Shown here: one piece after another, positions 44,101-48,667 of the stretch
How positions within the stretch are numbered: position 1 is the first letter of the stretch
Layout: each line of letters begins with the position of its first letter
Origin: Megalonaias nervosa
Taxonomy: Eukaryota > Mollusca > Bivalvia > Unionida > Unionidae
DNA: 64,000 nucleotides
Assembly: GCA_016617855.1 (NCBI GenBank)
Contig: JAECUM010001079.1
Coordinates: 115,646-179,645 of the forward strand
Direction: 5' to 3'
Made by a program: the position numbers and the translations under genes
The notes under the pieces: generated by a model
Seen by the model: the letters and a program-made list of their open reading frames with translations, nothing else
Databases searched by the model: none
What the model was told of the DNA's origin: nothing

Positions 44101-44751
44101 CTGATGACACTTCTGCCCTAGAATTTTTTGTTGGATTTATCTTGAACTGTAATTTTCTGGGATTAATTTTCAATAGGGCTGACATTCACAGGAGCTGATG
44201 TGGATATACCACTCAAATTAACAGTTGGCTGTCATTTTCTTTCATAGGTGAAGATGATTTTGTGTAAACCGAAGTGGAGGAATATAAAAGGTTTTCATTG
44301 CACATGCACTTTTATACACTTTCTTGTGAAAAATACCTATACCATTATAATTACCAGTCAACAGTTTGTTTTTAGAGATATAACTGAATTACATTTTAAT
44401 GCATTAAGGCTCCCCTCTTATGAGATACCCTACAAGGCAAACCAAGCATAACTGCTTTCTGCATTGAAATTTTACTTTTGTGAAAGCTTTTAAAAATTGA
44501 AAATGATAGAGCTTATATGGTAATAGATGATGAAAAATGACTAAACATTTTATACAAGGCATCCAAGTTAATGGGTTTTTTTTTCATTAACTACATGACC
44601 AAAATGGGGACAAGAAGAAACTATCTAAAAAAAGTCTCTCTACCATTTGCAGATTGAATATTGAGGGGAGGAGTTGAGAAAGTTGGCTGCAGTTGGAATC
44701 AGTGTTGAAGAACTTCAGCTTTTCAAAAGGGTAGAACTTGTGAAGAATTAA
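1929..44751 (+). CDS. TERB1: TERB1-like meiotic telomere protein (partial; 5' exons outside window)
   Basis: Multi-exon gene encoding a telomere repeats-binding bouquet formation protein 1 homologue. In vertebrates TERB1 works with TERB2 and MAJIN to attach meiotic telomeres to the inner nuclear membrane and the LINC complex, enabling chromosome movement and homologue pairing. Ten exons (1929-2051, 7901-8050, 8749-8880, 17147-17272, 17769-17841, 20366-20567, 25882-27454, 29081-29203, 37222-37508, 39974-40180) join without a frame break, each with GT/AG sites, and give about 1,000 residues before an uncertain short last exon. Order of domains: about four armadillo repeats, coiled coil, a 524-codon low-complexity exon, a CPGC...CLAH putative zinc module, and a C-terminal Myb domain starting RVPYTEEE. 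Vertebrate TERB1 is shorter (roughly 730 residues); the excess comes from the big exon. Assignment rests on domain order and Myb sequence, not a database search. Confidence 0.85.
2290..2660. repeat. Degenerate repeat related to 46240-47210
   Basis: Contains the phrases 'gaatgaaaatggcacc', 'attgctcaagaatatca' and an end block like 'ccagtagaacatcagtcc', in the same order as in the array at 46240-47210. It looks like a short member of the same repeat family. Confidence 0.6.
2860..3831 (+). mobile_element. DIRS-like retrotransposon relic, RNase H end to tyrosine recombinase (5' part)
   Basis: Conceptual translation in shifting frames gives [17 protein letters not shown], then FHQICAF...[19 protein letters not shown] sequence, the RNase H to linker region of DIRS polyproteins. 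Next comes [13 protein letters not shown]..., with [24 protein letters not shown] residues, matching the N-terminal half of the DIRS tyrosine recombinase. Many stops and frameshifts show it is dead. It is interrupted at 3832 by the hAT element and seems to resume at 6802. The same module occurs at 33440-34860. DIRS elements use a tyrosine recombinase instead of a DDE integrase. The family assignment is from recognised motifs only. Confidence 0.7.
4671..4982 (-). pseudogene. hAT transposase C-terminal fragment
   Basis: A 103-codon open frame containing [20 protein letters not shown] followed by [10 protein letters not shown], which follows the pattern of the hAT dimerisation domain (W...h..FPNL..L....L.hP). 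The tail [14 protein letters not shown] is like the C-terminal end of ZBED/ZNF862-type transposases (DFDFxxAxxxW). It lacks the upstream catalytic region and is most simply the remnant of the host hAT element's transposase. Family-level assignment is reasonably sure; subfamily is a guess. Confidence 0.6.
6124..6373 (-). mobile_element. tRNA-derived SINE, family B, copy 1
   Basis: About 250 bp, minus strand. The right-hand end (5' of the element) has tRNA-like box A and box B sequence (reverse complement of 'agcgctttagaccactcgg' and of 'actcgaacccacg'). The left end is a (GTT)n tract, i.e. an (AAC)n tail after a 'ggcattaaaccc' block. Flanked by a perfect 12-bp duplication TATTAAATGATG (6112-6123 and 6374-6385). 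A close relative lies at 18432-18694. The long gap between the boxes suggests a type II tRNA (Leu or Ser-like) head. Confidence 0.9.
6802..7080 (+). pseudogene. DIRS tyrosine recombinase fragment (continuation after hAT insertion)
   Basis: Open frame of 91 codons containing [20 protein letters not shown]. The 'D.L.CALKHYL' block resembles the conserved 'LCPVRALKHYL' of DIRS/Ngaro tyrosine recombinases. It lies immediately right of the hAT element, in the same orientation as the DIRS relic that stops at its left end, so both probably belonged to one element. The open frame itself is not evidence of a host gene. Confidence 0.5.
7081..7900. other. TERB1 intron, no recognised feature
   Basis: AT-rich intron sequence with locally repeated words ('aacagaatttgaccaaa', 'cagaaagcatc' recur at 7060-7510), suggesting an old degenerate repeat. 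No exon, RNA gene or intact element was seen. Confidence 0.5.
7901..8050 (+). CDS. TERB1: TERB1 exon: armadillo repeat
   Basis: Acceptor 'cctttttcag', donor 'Ggtaaac'. 150 nt, phase 1 in and out. The product [20 protein letters not shown]... continues the ARM array, with the GGL turn that recurs in the next two exons. The intron that follows begins gtaa and runs straight into an AC microsatellite. Confidence 0.85.
8055..8099. repeat. (AC)n microsatellite next to splice donor
   Basis: About 22 uninterrupted AC units starting four bases after the GT of the exon 7901-8050 donor site. Confidence 0.95.
8749..8880 (+). CDS. TERB1: TERB1 exon: armadillo repeat
   Basis: Acceptor 'tgttgtcttag', donor 'Ggtcagt'. 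132 nt, phase 1 in and out. Product begins [20 protein letters not shown] and ends [11 protein letters not shown]. It joins directly to ESNQKYII of the next exon in a way that completes a standard ARM helix-turn, so no exon appears to be missing in the 8.3-kb intron that follows. Confidence 0.88.
9310..9915. repeat. Degenerate tandem array, period about 165 bp
   Basis: Roughly four diverged units, each with 'tctgat(t/c)', 'gatcagtg', 'ttgcatctgattggct' and 'cttgttaccac' blocks in the same order. Spacing between corresponding blocks is about 160-170 bp. No coding potential. Confidence 0.75.
10500..11990. repeat. Imperfect 0.72-0.74-kb tandem duplication inside the pogo-like element
   Basis: Matching landmarks: 'gagggaaataatcaaccgat' near 10526 and 11261; 'gggtggtgaa.aaaca.aac' near 10796 and 11517; 'aaggatatcaat' near 10936 and 11669; 'ggccagaagagaagca' near 11227 and 11970. 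Offsets are 721-743 bp. The copies differ by many substitutions and small indels, so the duplication is old. Confidence 0.8.
11890..12300 (+). pseudogene. pogo-type transposase relic
   Basis: Conceptual translation gives [20 protein letters not shown], then [31 protein letters not shown], [12 protein letters not shown] and [16 protein letters not shown]. This follows the pogo/Tigger catalytic core, where a first catalytic Asp (N-MD) is followed by K-S-h-x-I-R and T-h-V-L. Here the residues after NMD are degraded and the frame breaks after VRIRLVQI. A degraded first copy of the start of this region lies at 11161-11260. Confidence 0.65.
12506..13500. other. TERB1 intron, no recognised feature
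   Basis: AT-rich intron. Short open frames are present but none looks like a protein family, and no repeat boundary was found. Confidence 0.5.
13520..16650 (-). mobile_element. LINE (non-LTR retrotransposon) relic, split by a TIR element
   Basis: On the minus strand the interval 13905-14070 translates as [20 protein letters not shown] followed by LKLININ, the motif downstream of the reverse transcriptase core in L1/Tx1-type LINEs (W.G..DKIKR..L...Y..GGL). Residues [11 protein letters not shown] at about 14620 resemble the RT motif 'sh.D.eKAFD'. Further RT-like residues lie at 16284-16450. The TIR element 14710-16282 splits it. Stops and frameshifts are present throughout. Confidence 0.65.
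14710..16282. mobile_element. Tc1/mariner-Tigger-like TIR element (1.57 kb)
   Basis: Left end CACCACTCCCTCGATAACTC and right end its near-perfect inverted complement (gcaagttatcgagggagtgg then tg). TA flanks both ends (14708-14709 and 16283-16284). Longer subterminal similarity continues ('gggcgtgagttactgaggg' on the left, 'gcgggttcgtgagttatcag' on the right). No transposase frame is recognisable, so it is a non-autonomous or decayed element. It is inserted in a minus-strand LINE. Confidence 0.85.
16651..17146. other. TERB1 intron, no recognised feature
   Basis: AT-rich. The open frame that runs into the next exon from 16969 is read-through of intron sequence; the acceptor at 17146 marks the true exon start. 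Confidence 0.5.
17147..17272 (+). CDS. TERB1: TERB1 exon: armadillo repeat
   Basis: Acceptor 'ttatttag', donor 'Ggtaaca'. 126 nt, phase 1 in and out. Product [20 protein letters not shown] followed by [20 protein letters not shown], a textbook ARM repeat. The ESNQ start mirrors EENA and ENQR of the other ARM exons. Confidence 0.88.
17769..17841 (+). CDS. TERB1: TERB1 exon: end of ARM region
   Basis: Acceptor 'ttttacaaaaag', donor 'AGgtttga'. 73 nt, phase 1 in and phase 2 out. Product [20 protein letters not shown] then ERMKR, a charged linker leading into the coiled coil. The acceptor is purine-rich just before AG, but frame continuity on both sides supports it. Confidence 0.75.
18432..18694 (-). 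mobile_element. tRNA-derived SINE, family B, copy 2
   Basis: Same family as 6124-6373. Reverse strand begins with a tRNA-like head (box A in the complement of 'agcgctttagaccacttgg'; box B in the complement of 'ggactcgaaccc') and ends in (AAC)n, seen here as (GTT)n at 18432-18457. Perfect 11-bp flanking duplication TGTCTGAAATG at 18421-18431 and 18695-18705. About 85-90% similar by eye to the other copy. Confidence 0.92.
19225..19780 (+). repeat. LTR-like repeat with TATA-type module
   Basis: The block 19225-19410 (containing 'gtcttgtttaca', 'aggtcaagtga', 'tataaatagggatttgata', 'gagtttgcag') recurs at 56345-56525. Downstream, 19690-19772, are AATAAA and a terminal 'ttgtaaca'. A TATA-like box followed by a poly(A) signal and a TGTAACA end is what an LTR would show, but I could not find the left end or a target duplication. 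It may be a solo LTR remnant. Confidence 0.4.
19781..20365. other. TERB1 intron, no recognised feature
   Basis: AT-rich intron without recognisable element or exon up to the acceptor at 20365. Confidence 0.5.
20366..20567 (+). CDS. TERB1: TERB1 exon: coiled coil
   Basis: Acceptor 'ctattttcag', donor 'AAGgttacc'. Phase 2 in, phase 0 out, 202 nt. Product [20 protein letters not shown], then [20 protein letters not shown], ending ESLLSALFK, with heptad-like hydrophobic spacing. A stronger-looking donor at 20520 (CAGAGgtcaaa) would leave phase 1 and break the join to the next exon, so 20567 is preferred. Confidence 0.78.
21310..21790. repeat. Degenerate tandem array, period about 150-160 bp
   Basis: About three diverged units with 'aatatcatgg(a/t)t.aaa', 'aaattt....tgaggtttta' and 'agagctagg.cagg' blocks in the same order. 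No coding potential. Confidence 0.6.
23200..25051 (+). pseudogene. Tigger/CENP-B-like transposase pseudogene
   Basis: Domains in order: Psq/CENP-B helix-turn-helix ([20 protein letters not shown] then [10 protein letters not shown], 23230-23400); second HTH ([20 protein letters not shown], about 23450-23520); catalytic core with [20 protein letters not shown] ahead of DEIGL (first Asp; 23600-24110); LACSAT and [21 protein letters not shown] (about 24190-24260); [20 protein letters not shown] then [20 protein letters not shown] (second and third acidic region, 24350-24490); C-terminal helical tail to about 25050. Stop codons (23414, 24183, 24494) and frameshifts, including one caused by an extra A in a poly(A) run at about 23687, make it non-functional. 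Confidence 0.85.
23572..24090 (+). repeat. Six-unit 87-bp in-frame tandem repeat inside transposase
   Basis: Six copies of an 87-bp unit starting near 23572, 23659, 23747, 23834, 23921 and 24008. Spacing is 87 bp throughout except one 88-bp step caused by an extra A. Each encodes about 29 residues: [20 protein letters not shown] then LCDIFNAD. The last copy runs on into [12 protein letters not shown], the normal continuation of Tigger transposases. Units differ at few positions (CAG/CGT in one; agccatc/atccatc). Confidence 0.95.
25514..25881. other. TERB1 intron, right of Tigger element
   Basis: AT-rich sequence up to the acceptor 'gtctttttcag' at 25881. The open frame from 25792 reads through the acceptor by chance. 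Confidence 0.6.
25882..27454 (+). CDS. TERB1: TERB1 large central exon (524 codons)
   Basis: Acceptor 'tttttcag', donor 'TTTTCAGgtaggt'. Phase 0 in, phase 1 out, 1573 nt uninterrupted. The product starts [18 protein letters not shown], continuing the coiled coil, and soon shows a 31-residue tandem duplication. The rest is Ser/Lys/Asn-rich and probably disordered, with a basic proline-rich patch [20 protein letters not shown] near residue 360. In vertebrates the corresponding central region includes sites for TRF1 and for TERB2; no such site could be identified with confidence here. Confidence 0.85.
25896..26082 (+). repeat. 93-bp tandem duplication in TERB1 coding sequence
   Basis: Two adjacent units: [20 protein letters not shown]...DIPMKSE and [20 protein letters not shown]...[11 protein letters not shown] landmarks 'acaaaagcttgaggtagca' begin at 25896 and 25989, a 93-bp offset. 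The frame is preserved. Confidence 0.9.
27576..28588. mobile_element. MITE family with TACCATATATACTCACTTAT termini (nested host)
   Basis: Left TACCATATATACTCACTTAT at 27576 and the inverted complement (gtgagtatatatggta) ending at 28588. Subterminal 'gatcctgatct'/'cagatcaggatc' and 'actgcacagaccc' blocks match the shorter copy at 51113-51334. The central 786 bp is a separate element (27648-28433). Confidence 0.75.
27648..28433. mobile_element. hAT-like MITE inserted in another MITE
   Basis: Termini CAGACCTGCCAACCCTTA and the inverted agggttggcaggtctg, a typical short hAT terminal repeat. Flanked by ataatgc at 27642-27648 and 28434-28440 (7-8 bp, sharing the terminal C), a plausible hAT target duplication. 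It disrupts the MITE 27576-28588 at a point that is continuous in the copy at 51113-51334. No transposase inside. Confidence 0.75.
29081..29203 (+). CDS. TERB1: TERB1 exon
   Basis: Acceptor 'aattttacag', donor 'CCAGgtaata'. 123 nt, phase 1 in and out. Product [20 protein letters not shown] then [20 protein letters not shown] and P: a Ser-rich linker ending in the first Cys of a CPGC motif completed by the next exon. Confidence 0.82.
29204..30600. other. TERB1 intron, no recognised feature
   Basis: AT-rich intron. Nothing family-specific is visible before the tandem array at 30640. The rise in GC and coding-like words after about 30450 probably marks the start of the DIRS relic. Confidence 0.5.
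30640..30950. repeat. Degenerate 62-bp tandem array
   Basis: The block 'agatctgtcc' recurs at 30646, 30708, 30770 and 30835 (spacing 62, 62, 65) and again at 30931. Each unit carries 'tatgg(c/t)t.catctttaca'-like sequence. It lies at the 5' side of the second DIRS relic and may be a repetitive stretch of its gag-like ORF. Confidence 0.6.
31140..33816 (+). mobile_element. DIRS-like retrotransposon relic: gag-like region, reverse transcriptase, RNase H
   Basis: Conceptual translation gives a gag-like piece at 31176-31391 (LEC...[18 protein letters not shown]). At 32155-32630 is a reverse transcriptase relic: [20 protein letters not shown], then [20 protein letters not shown] and [13 protein letters not shown], the DIRS form of RT motifs ('sIDLKDAYFHVPI', 'F..LPFGL..AP'). 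RNase H-like sequence is at 33220-33330 and the linker at 33440-33800 ([11 protein letters not shown]..., [13 protein letters not shown]). Frameshifts and stops are frequent, so it is not functional. It is interrupted at 33817 by a MITE and continues at 34475. Confidence 0.75.
33817..34474. mobile_element. Harbinger-like MITE (658 bp) inside DIRS relic
   Basis: Left end GGTGGCGCTCTACAGTT, right end inverted (aactggtgagcgcccc). TAA at both flanks (33814-33816 and 34475-34477), consistent with the 3-bp TWA target of PIF/Harbinger elements. Removing it joins DIRS sequence ...KLNLLK to QPWSQ..., matching the uninterrupted DIRS relic near 3215-3240. No transposase. Confidence 0.8.
34475..34870 (+). 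pseudogene. DIRS tyrosine recombinase fragment (N-terminal part)
   Basis: Nucleotide similarity to 3225-3560: 'catggtcacaggt', 'cctg.c.gac.....ctccatc', 'tgtcaggacaacc' and later 'caccaattaccatcaa.gg.' occur in the same order with the same spacing. This is the DIRS recombinase start by homology to the first relic. Heavily degraded. Confidence 0.6.
34871..36600. other. TERB1 intron, no recognised feature
   Basis: AT-rich intron with short chance open frames (for example 35365-35706). No family match or element boundary found. Confidence 0.5.
36640..37090. repeat. Degenerate tandem array with 'gacctttgacc' motifs
   Basis: Two to three diverged units with 'aaattgatag.', 'cttccttat.cca', 'atgcaag.tat.tacaa' and 'cttgacctttgacat' blocks, period about 150-170 bp. 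It ends about 130 bp before the acceptor of the next exon. Confidence 0.6.
37222..37508 (+). CDS. TERB1: TERB1 exon: putative zinc-binding and basic region
   Basis: Acceptor 'taacctttcag', donor 'AACAAGgtgtga'. Phase 1 in, phase 0 out, 287 nt. Product [60 protein letters not shown] and a Ser/Lys-rich acidic tail. With the preceding exon it forms CPGC followed 25 residues later by CLAH (CxxC...CxxH), a candidate zinc-binding module. The downstream [15 protein letters not shown] helix is probably structural. Confidence 0.8.
38113..38169. repeat. (AC)n microsatellite
   Basis: About 28 AC units with one 'at' interruption near its start. It adjoins the degenerate array at 38180-38830. Confidence 0.95.
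38180..38830. repeat. Degenerate tandem array, period about 155-175 bp
   Basis: Four units. The first two share 'ttgccatgaaacttg', 'tattatggtcatcac' and 'gaagatgtgcatatcgacaa' almost perfectly, 154-155 bp apart. The third and fourth (38530 and 38715) keep 'ttgacaaatcat' and 'gtcatcatcatctaa'. Confidence 0.85.
39017..39679 (-). other. Two adjacent minus-strand open frames, unrecognised
   Basis: Frames 39356-39679 (107 codons) and 39017-39331 (104 codons) lie end to end on the minus strand, inside the intron before the Myb exon. The first is Cys-rich (CYRCW ... SCNKAF ... CKLC), loosely zinc-finger-like, but matches no family I know. They may be a transposon fragment or chance. No start context or splice sites support expression. 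Confidence 0.2.
39974..40180 (+). CDS. TERB1: TERB1 exon: C-terminal Myb/SANT domain
   Basis: Acceptor 'ttaactttcag', donor 'ATGAAGgtaagc'. Phase 0 in and out, 69 codons. The product has [20 protein letters not shown], then [20 protein letters not shown] and [12 protein letters not shown]: a single Myb repeat with the E-E-x3-L, F-G-x2-W and R-T-x2-D-L-x2-K-Y-x2-h pattern of telobox/TRF-type and TERB1 Myb domains. In vertebrate TERB1 the Myb domain is also at the extreme C-terminus. This exon is the strongest single piece of evidence for the gene's identity. Confidence 0.9.
40181..41914. other. TERB1 intron, no recognised gene
   Basis: AT-rich intron. Contains one isolated 'acgtgagtatatac' end near 41557 that resembles the MITE terminus at 27576, and otherwise nothing supportable. 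Confidence 0.5.
41915..43376. mobile_element. TIR DNA transposon, 1.46 kb, non-autonomous
   Basis: Left end CAGTGGTCCCC at 41915, right end inverted (ggggaccactg) ending 43376, with TA on both sides. Subterminal 'ccagagggggac' and 'ggtgtccactggtcagg' suggest further terminal similarity. It belongs to the Tigger/pogo type by termini and TA target. No transposase frame. A palindromic insertion occupies 42374-42567. Confidence 0.85.
42374..42567. repeat. Long imperfect palindrome (about 190 bp)
   Basis: Arms 'gaagaaaaaatatcataatg', 'agtgacaaaattacc' and 'ctgacataggaccatgtct' at 42374-42450 are complementary to the right arm at 42487-42567 ('agacagggtcctatgtcag', 'ggtaatc', 'ttttgttactcagtatgaa'). 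The loop is about 35 bp. This is the structure of a foldback MITE. Confidence 0.8.
43377..44640. other. TERB1 intron; possible LINE ORF1-like remnant on minus strand
   Basis: On the minus strand 43820-44190 gives short charged helical pieces (for example [14 protein letters not shown]) that would suit a LINE ORF1 coiled coil, but stops are frequent and no diagnostic motif is present. Treated as unassigned. Confidence 0.25.
44653..44751 (+). CDS. TERB1: Candidate last TERB1 exon
   Basis: A strong acceptor ('ctctaccatttgcag', ending 44652) in phase 0 would add Ile-Glu-Tyr and stop at 44664. Alternatively an AG at 44669-44670 opens a 26-codon tail, [20 protein letters not shown] then VELVKN and TAA at 44751, which looks more like real protein but has a purine-rich acceptor. 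Either ends the protein soon after the Myb domain, as in vertebrates. AATAAA at 45130-45135 could be the poly(A) signal. Start of this exon is unresolved. Confidence 0.45.
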
Positions 44752-45459
44752 GAAATAGATGAAGAGTACTGCATAAAAAGGCAATTGATACAAGCAAGAA
44801 TTTTGAGAAAGTATAGGTGTGCATCCCAGAATACTTTTTACAGGTTCTGCATTCAAGATGTGATATATATTATATTTTCTGAATAACTGTTATTAGTTTA
44901 TGAGTGTTTATTCATGCTGTTAATTTGCAGTATTAACTACTGTGAATAGTGACTGATTTATAGTATTGTTGTATTATGGACACAGGTTTTGTCCTTGTGT
45001 AGTATTTATTTGACTAAAAGTAAACTTTAAAAAAAAAAAACATCCAGAGCTCAGGTTACCGTGGTTGTACTGTGTCATAACAAGCAAATGGCAGACAGTG
45101 AAGGTAACTTTATGTGTGTTTTTCTGACTAATAAAGTGTTTACCTTGACCACATTTCCTCTAAATAAATGTTTTTGTTCTAGGTATTAGTAAAAACAAAT
45201 ATATTCATTGCATAATCTTTTATATCAAGAACTCAAATGAGTTCAATAGTAAGCAAGATCCTTACATAATAATGAAGTGAATTTACATGTGATTGACTTA
45301 ACTTATTACCACTCTTGAGACTGTATTATTATCAGAGTTTGAGTAAACTTGGTAAATATTCTTAAATTATCGAGATGCCCTTAGCGTTTCATTATAAGCA
45401 TGACCTGTGCATATAAATGAAATTCAGTGCAGTTAAAAATAATTCTCAAATTATTTGCA

Positions 45460-45505
<46 letters not shown>

Positions 45506-46240
45506 GGAGTTAGGGTAGCTTAGTTTGTAGAGTATTTTACTTCTAATACAAGGGTCTCAGCAGTTGATATCCACCCAGGCCAGCCTTGGAAATAACACAT
45601 GATCTTGAATATTAAGAATCAAAGGTTTGTGGTTACAAAGTTCTTTCCCTTGCTAAAATTATGAAAGCCAGATATTTTTTTAAAGAAAAGAAAATTTTAG
45701 GATACAGGATGTATACATTTTAATAGGGAAGTTTTAAAAGTTAGCGAAACAGTTCATCTGTGGGATTAAAATGAATAATTTGCAATTTATAACTAAAGAA
45801 AAAGAGCCAAAAGAAAATTGGTAGAAAAAATATACAGTTGAAGGCTAACATACTGTGTGCAGTGTTTTACCATAATTAAGGATAAAGATTTTCTTTATAC
45901 GATTATAATTATTTTGTGTGCAAGTAATTCAATTGTTTTATATTGGTTTTGCTCAAATACGAAAAGATTTCTATTTAAAACCATGTGTGAGTATAGATTT
46001 ATATGCAGATACTGTAGTTGAAAAACATTGCCACATTGGAAGCAAGTTTGGTACTTTTGATGAAATAGAACTTGACTTATAATAGCATTTCTGTGTTAAA
46101 GTGCTTGAAATATTTATTGTTTATATGTTATCACATGTATTGTGCATTATTTTATGGCATTTCATGTATTTAGTGTCATTACTCACAGATTTTTTGGATT
46201 TTATATATTTTTATTACCTCTACTATTCATAGACCAAAGG
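44752..46240. other. Probable 3' UTR and intergenic sequence
   Basis: Contains AATAAA at 45130 and 'taaataaatg' near 45160, an (A)12 run near 45030 and the CT microsatellite. No further exon or gene recognised. Confidence 0.4.
45462..45499. repeat. (CT)n microsatellite
   Basis: About 19 uninterrupted TC/CT units. Confidence 0.95.
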
Positions 46241-47210
46241 AACTTGTGGGATGGCCTGTTGCCTGTCATCCAGCCATCCATCAAACCCATCTATTAGCAT
46301 AAGTTTGTTATCATTGCTCCTAAACTACTAGGACTATTGTCAACAAACTTCACACACACATTCATGGCAAGATTTAGATAGTACTAAATGAAAATGCTGC
46401 TGCTTTTTGTCACTTCTTCTCCAGAAATGATGATATCAAGATGAGGTTTTAATGAAAAGACATCATGTGTCATCTTGATGGTCCTAAATAAAAATGGTGC
46501 CAATGTGAGTCAGTATGGTCACCACAAGAGCCATCTTAAAATTCTTATTGCTGCTCATCTTGAACAGAAAGTTATATCAACATGGATTTTTCTAGAAGAC
46601 TTCTCTTTGTGTCAAGTTGGTTGTAAATGAAAATGGCACTGATCTATCCTCCAATATGGTCACCATGATGGTCATCTTGAAAAGCATGTTACTGCTAGTC
46701 CAGGATGCATGATCATAGCAATGTGAGGTTTTAAACAGAAATCATATAATGTTTAGTTTGTCCTGAATAAAAATGGTGCAGATCTGATATCAAATATTGC
46801 CTCTATGGCAGCCATCATATAAAGATTGTATAGCTACTTCTCCTAAATTGAAAGCCATATCAACATGTGGTTTTAACCAGAAAGACTTCAGATGATGCCT
46901 CCATGGTCCTATTAGAAAATTGTGCTGAGCTCAAATCCAATATGACCACTCCTCCTGAAAGGATGGCCATATTGACATGTGAATTTCACCAAACAGATCT
47001 CTAGTTGGTCTTGAATGAGAATGGTACTAATTGCATCAAATATGCTTACAACAGTGGCTTCATTTGAAAATCATGTTATTGCTCAAGAATATCATAGATA
47101 GTGTCAATACCTTAAAGTTAAAACAAAGAAGCATTCTTATCTTGGATTCCTCAAAATTCTTTTCAGCCGGTAGAGTGTCAGTCCCATTGAGGTATTCTTG
47201 TTTCTAGCTT
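46240..47210. repeat. Degenerate tandem array, period about 135 bp
   Basis: About six diverged units with 'gaa(t/a)gaaaatggc.c..at', 'atatggtcacc', 'gccatatcaacatg' and 'gaaaga(c/t)ttc' blocks in order. The right end (47079-47210) matches 2510-2650 ('attgctcaagaatatca', 'gcattcttatct', 'ggtagagtgtcagtcc'). Confidence 0.7.
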
Positions 47211-47837
47211 TTAAAAATAAAAAACATACCACAGTATATTGTTTCCTGAAAAACTTCCAAAATTTAATTACCAGGTGTAAAAAAACCCATGGTCTGAGGA
47301 AAAAAAATTGTGTGAATTATATAATTTCAGTTCATGTGAAAGACATTCAACTTGATAGAGTACAAATTTAAGCTTCATCTCTAATTTAACTTTTAAAGAT
47401 CTTTGATGATTTCAGTAGGCAAGAACTATGCTGCTCTTATCTTTGGAAATAATGTTTAATCAATAACCATATTAAAATAGATAAAATTTAAATGATTTAA
47501 ATTTTGGGAGATTGATCTGCATAGGTTGTCTTCTTACAGTGCTAGATAAGCCTGCTTGTTGAAATGTCAGTTGTTATCTTTTTAAAACAGGCAAGTCATA
47601 TCAGGCCCACTTATGTCTCTAGTTGAAAACATTCAGTTGCCTTTGTTTTCTTTTATTTTTATGGTCTTTTATTTATGATGTTATTTGCATGGAGATTAAA
47701 AAAATTTCTTTGAAAAAAGAGTTTGCATTTTTTTGGGCCAAGGCTTATCCAACATTTTCATTACTGAAATTATTTTAATTTGAAACCCATGTGAAATAAT
47801 AATAATTATCATAATAATAAATTTATTACCTGTATTA

Positions 47838-47840
47838 TCA

Positions 47841-47884
<44 letters not shown>

Positions 47885-47895
47885 TTATTATTATT
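47838..47895. repeat. (ATT)n microsatellite
   Basis: About 18 ATT units with a short interruption, followed by an (AGT)n-like run to about 47915. Confidence 0.95.
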
Positions 47896-48292
47896 TAGTA
47901 GTAGTAGTAAAAGTAGTAGCACCAACAGCAGTAGTACATAAACAGGTGTTATACCTAGTTGATGGAGGGATTGGAAAGTTTTATAGTGGTAAAACTTCCA
48001 CACATGGTTTGTTTCTGGATATGAGAAAGGATGGACCAATACAAGGTCATAAAAGTCAGCAAAATTGATTGAGGGCCAACAACTCACATTTCTTTGAATC
48101 CAGAAACATGTACTATTTTACTGTTATTTCCCTTTACCAAGATTTACTCCAATTCCAATAGCTCCAGTAGAGTGTTGGATTGGTTTTAAGGATAATATAT
48201 GACTTGTGTATCAACCTTTCCTGTTCTTCCTTTTCTTTCTGTGAAGGTGCATATATCATTTTTGTTTTTGATGACAAAAATAAGTTAACTGA

Positions 48293-48293
<1 letters not shown>

Positions 48294-48344
<51 letters not shown>

Positions 48345-48651
48345 TTTGGATTTTTAATGTAGCTTTAACAATTTTTCAGCCATATCGCTATGATGTCTGC
48401 AGTGTGGCAGTTTATAGTGATGTCTAGCACTGGGACATCATGCCGCAGGCATGCAGCATGATGTCCCACCCAGTCACATTATCCTGACACCAGGCCAACC
48501 AGTCCTAATATAACCTCTTAATGTTGAGCGCCAAGCAAGGCAGCTGTTAGCACCATTTTTATAAGTCTTTGGTATGACTCAGCCAGGGATTAAACCCACA
48601 ACCTCCCGCATCCGAGGCGGATGCTCTAACCACTAGGCCACTGGAGTGGTC
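48294..48651 (-). mobile_element. tRNA-derived SINE, family A, copy 1, with GT microsatellite tail
   Basis: Minus strand. The 5' head at 48651 reads tRNA-like in reverse complement: box A 'tggcctagtggttagagc' and box B near 'gggtttaatcc' (mutated). The 3' end is an (AC)n tail, seen as (TG)25 at 48294-48343. Imperfect target duplication: aagttaactgaa (48282-48293) and aagtttaactgaa (48655-48667). Same family as 55081-55393. Confidence 0.92.
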
Positions 48652-48667
48652 AAAAAGTTTAACTGAA

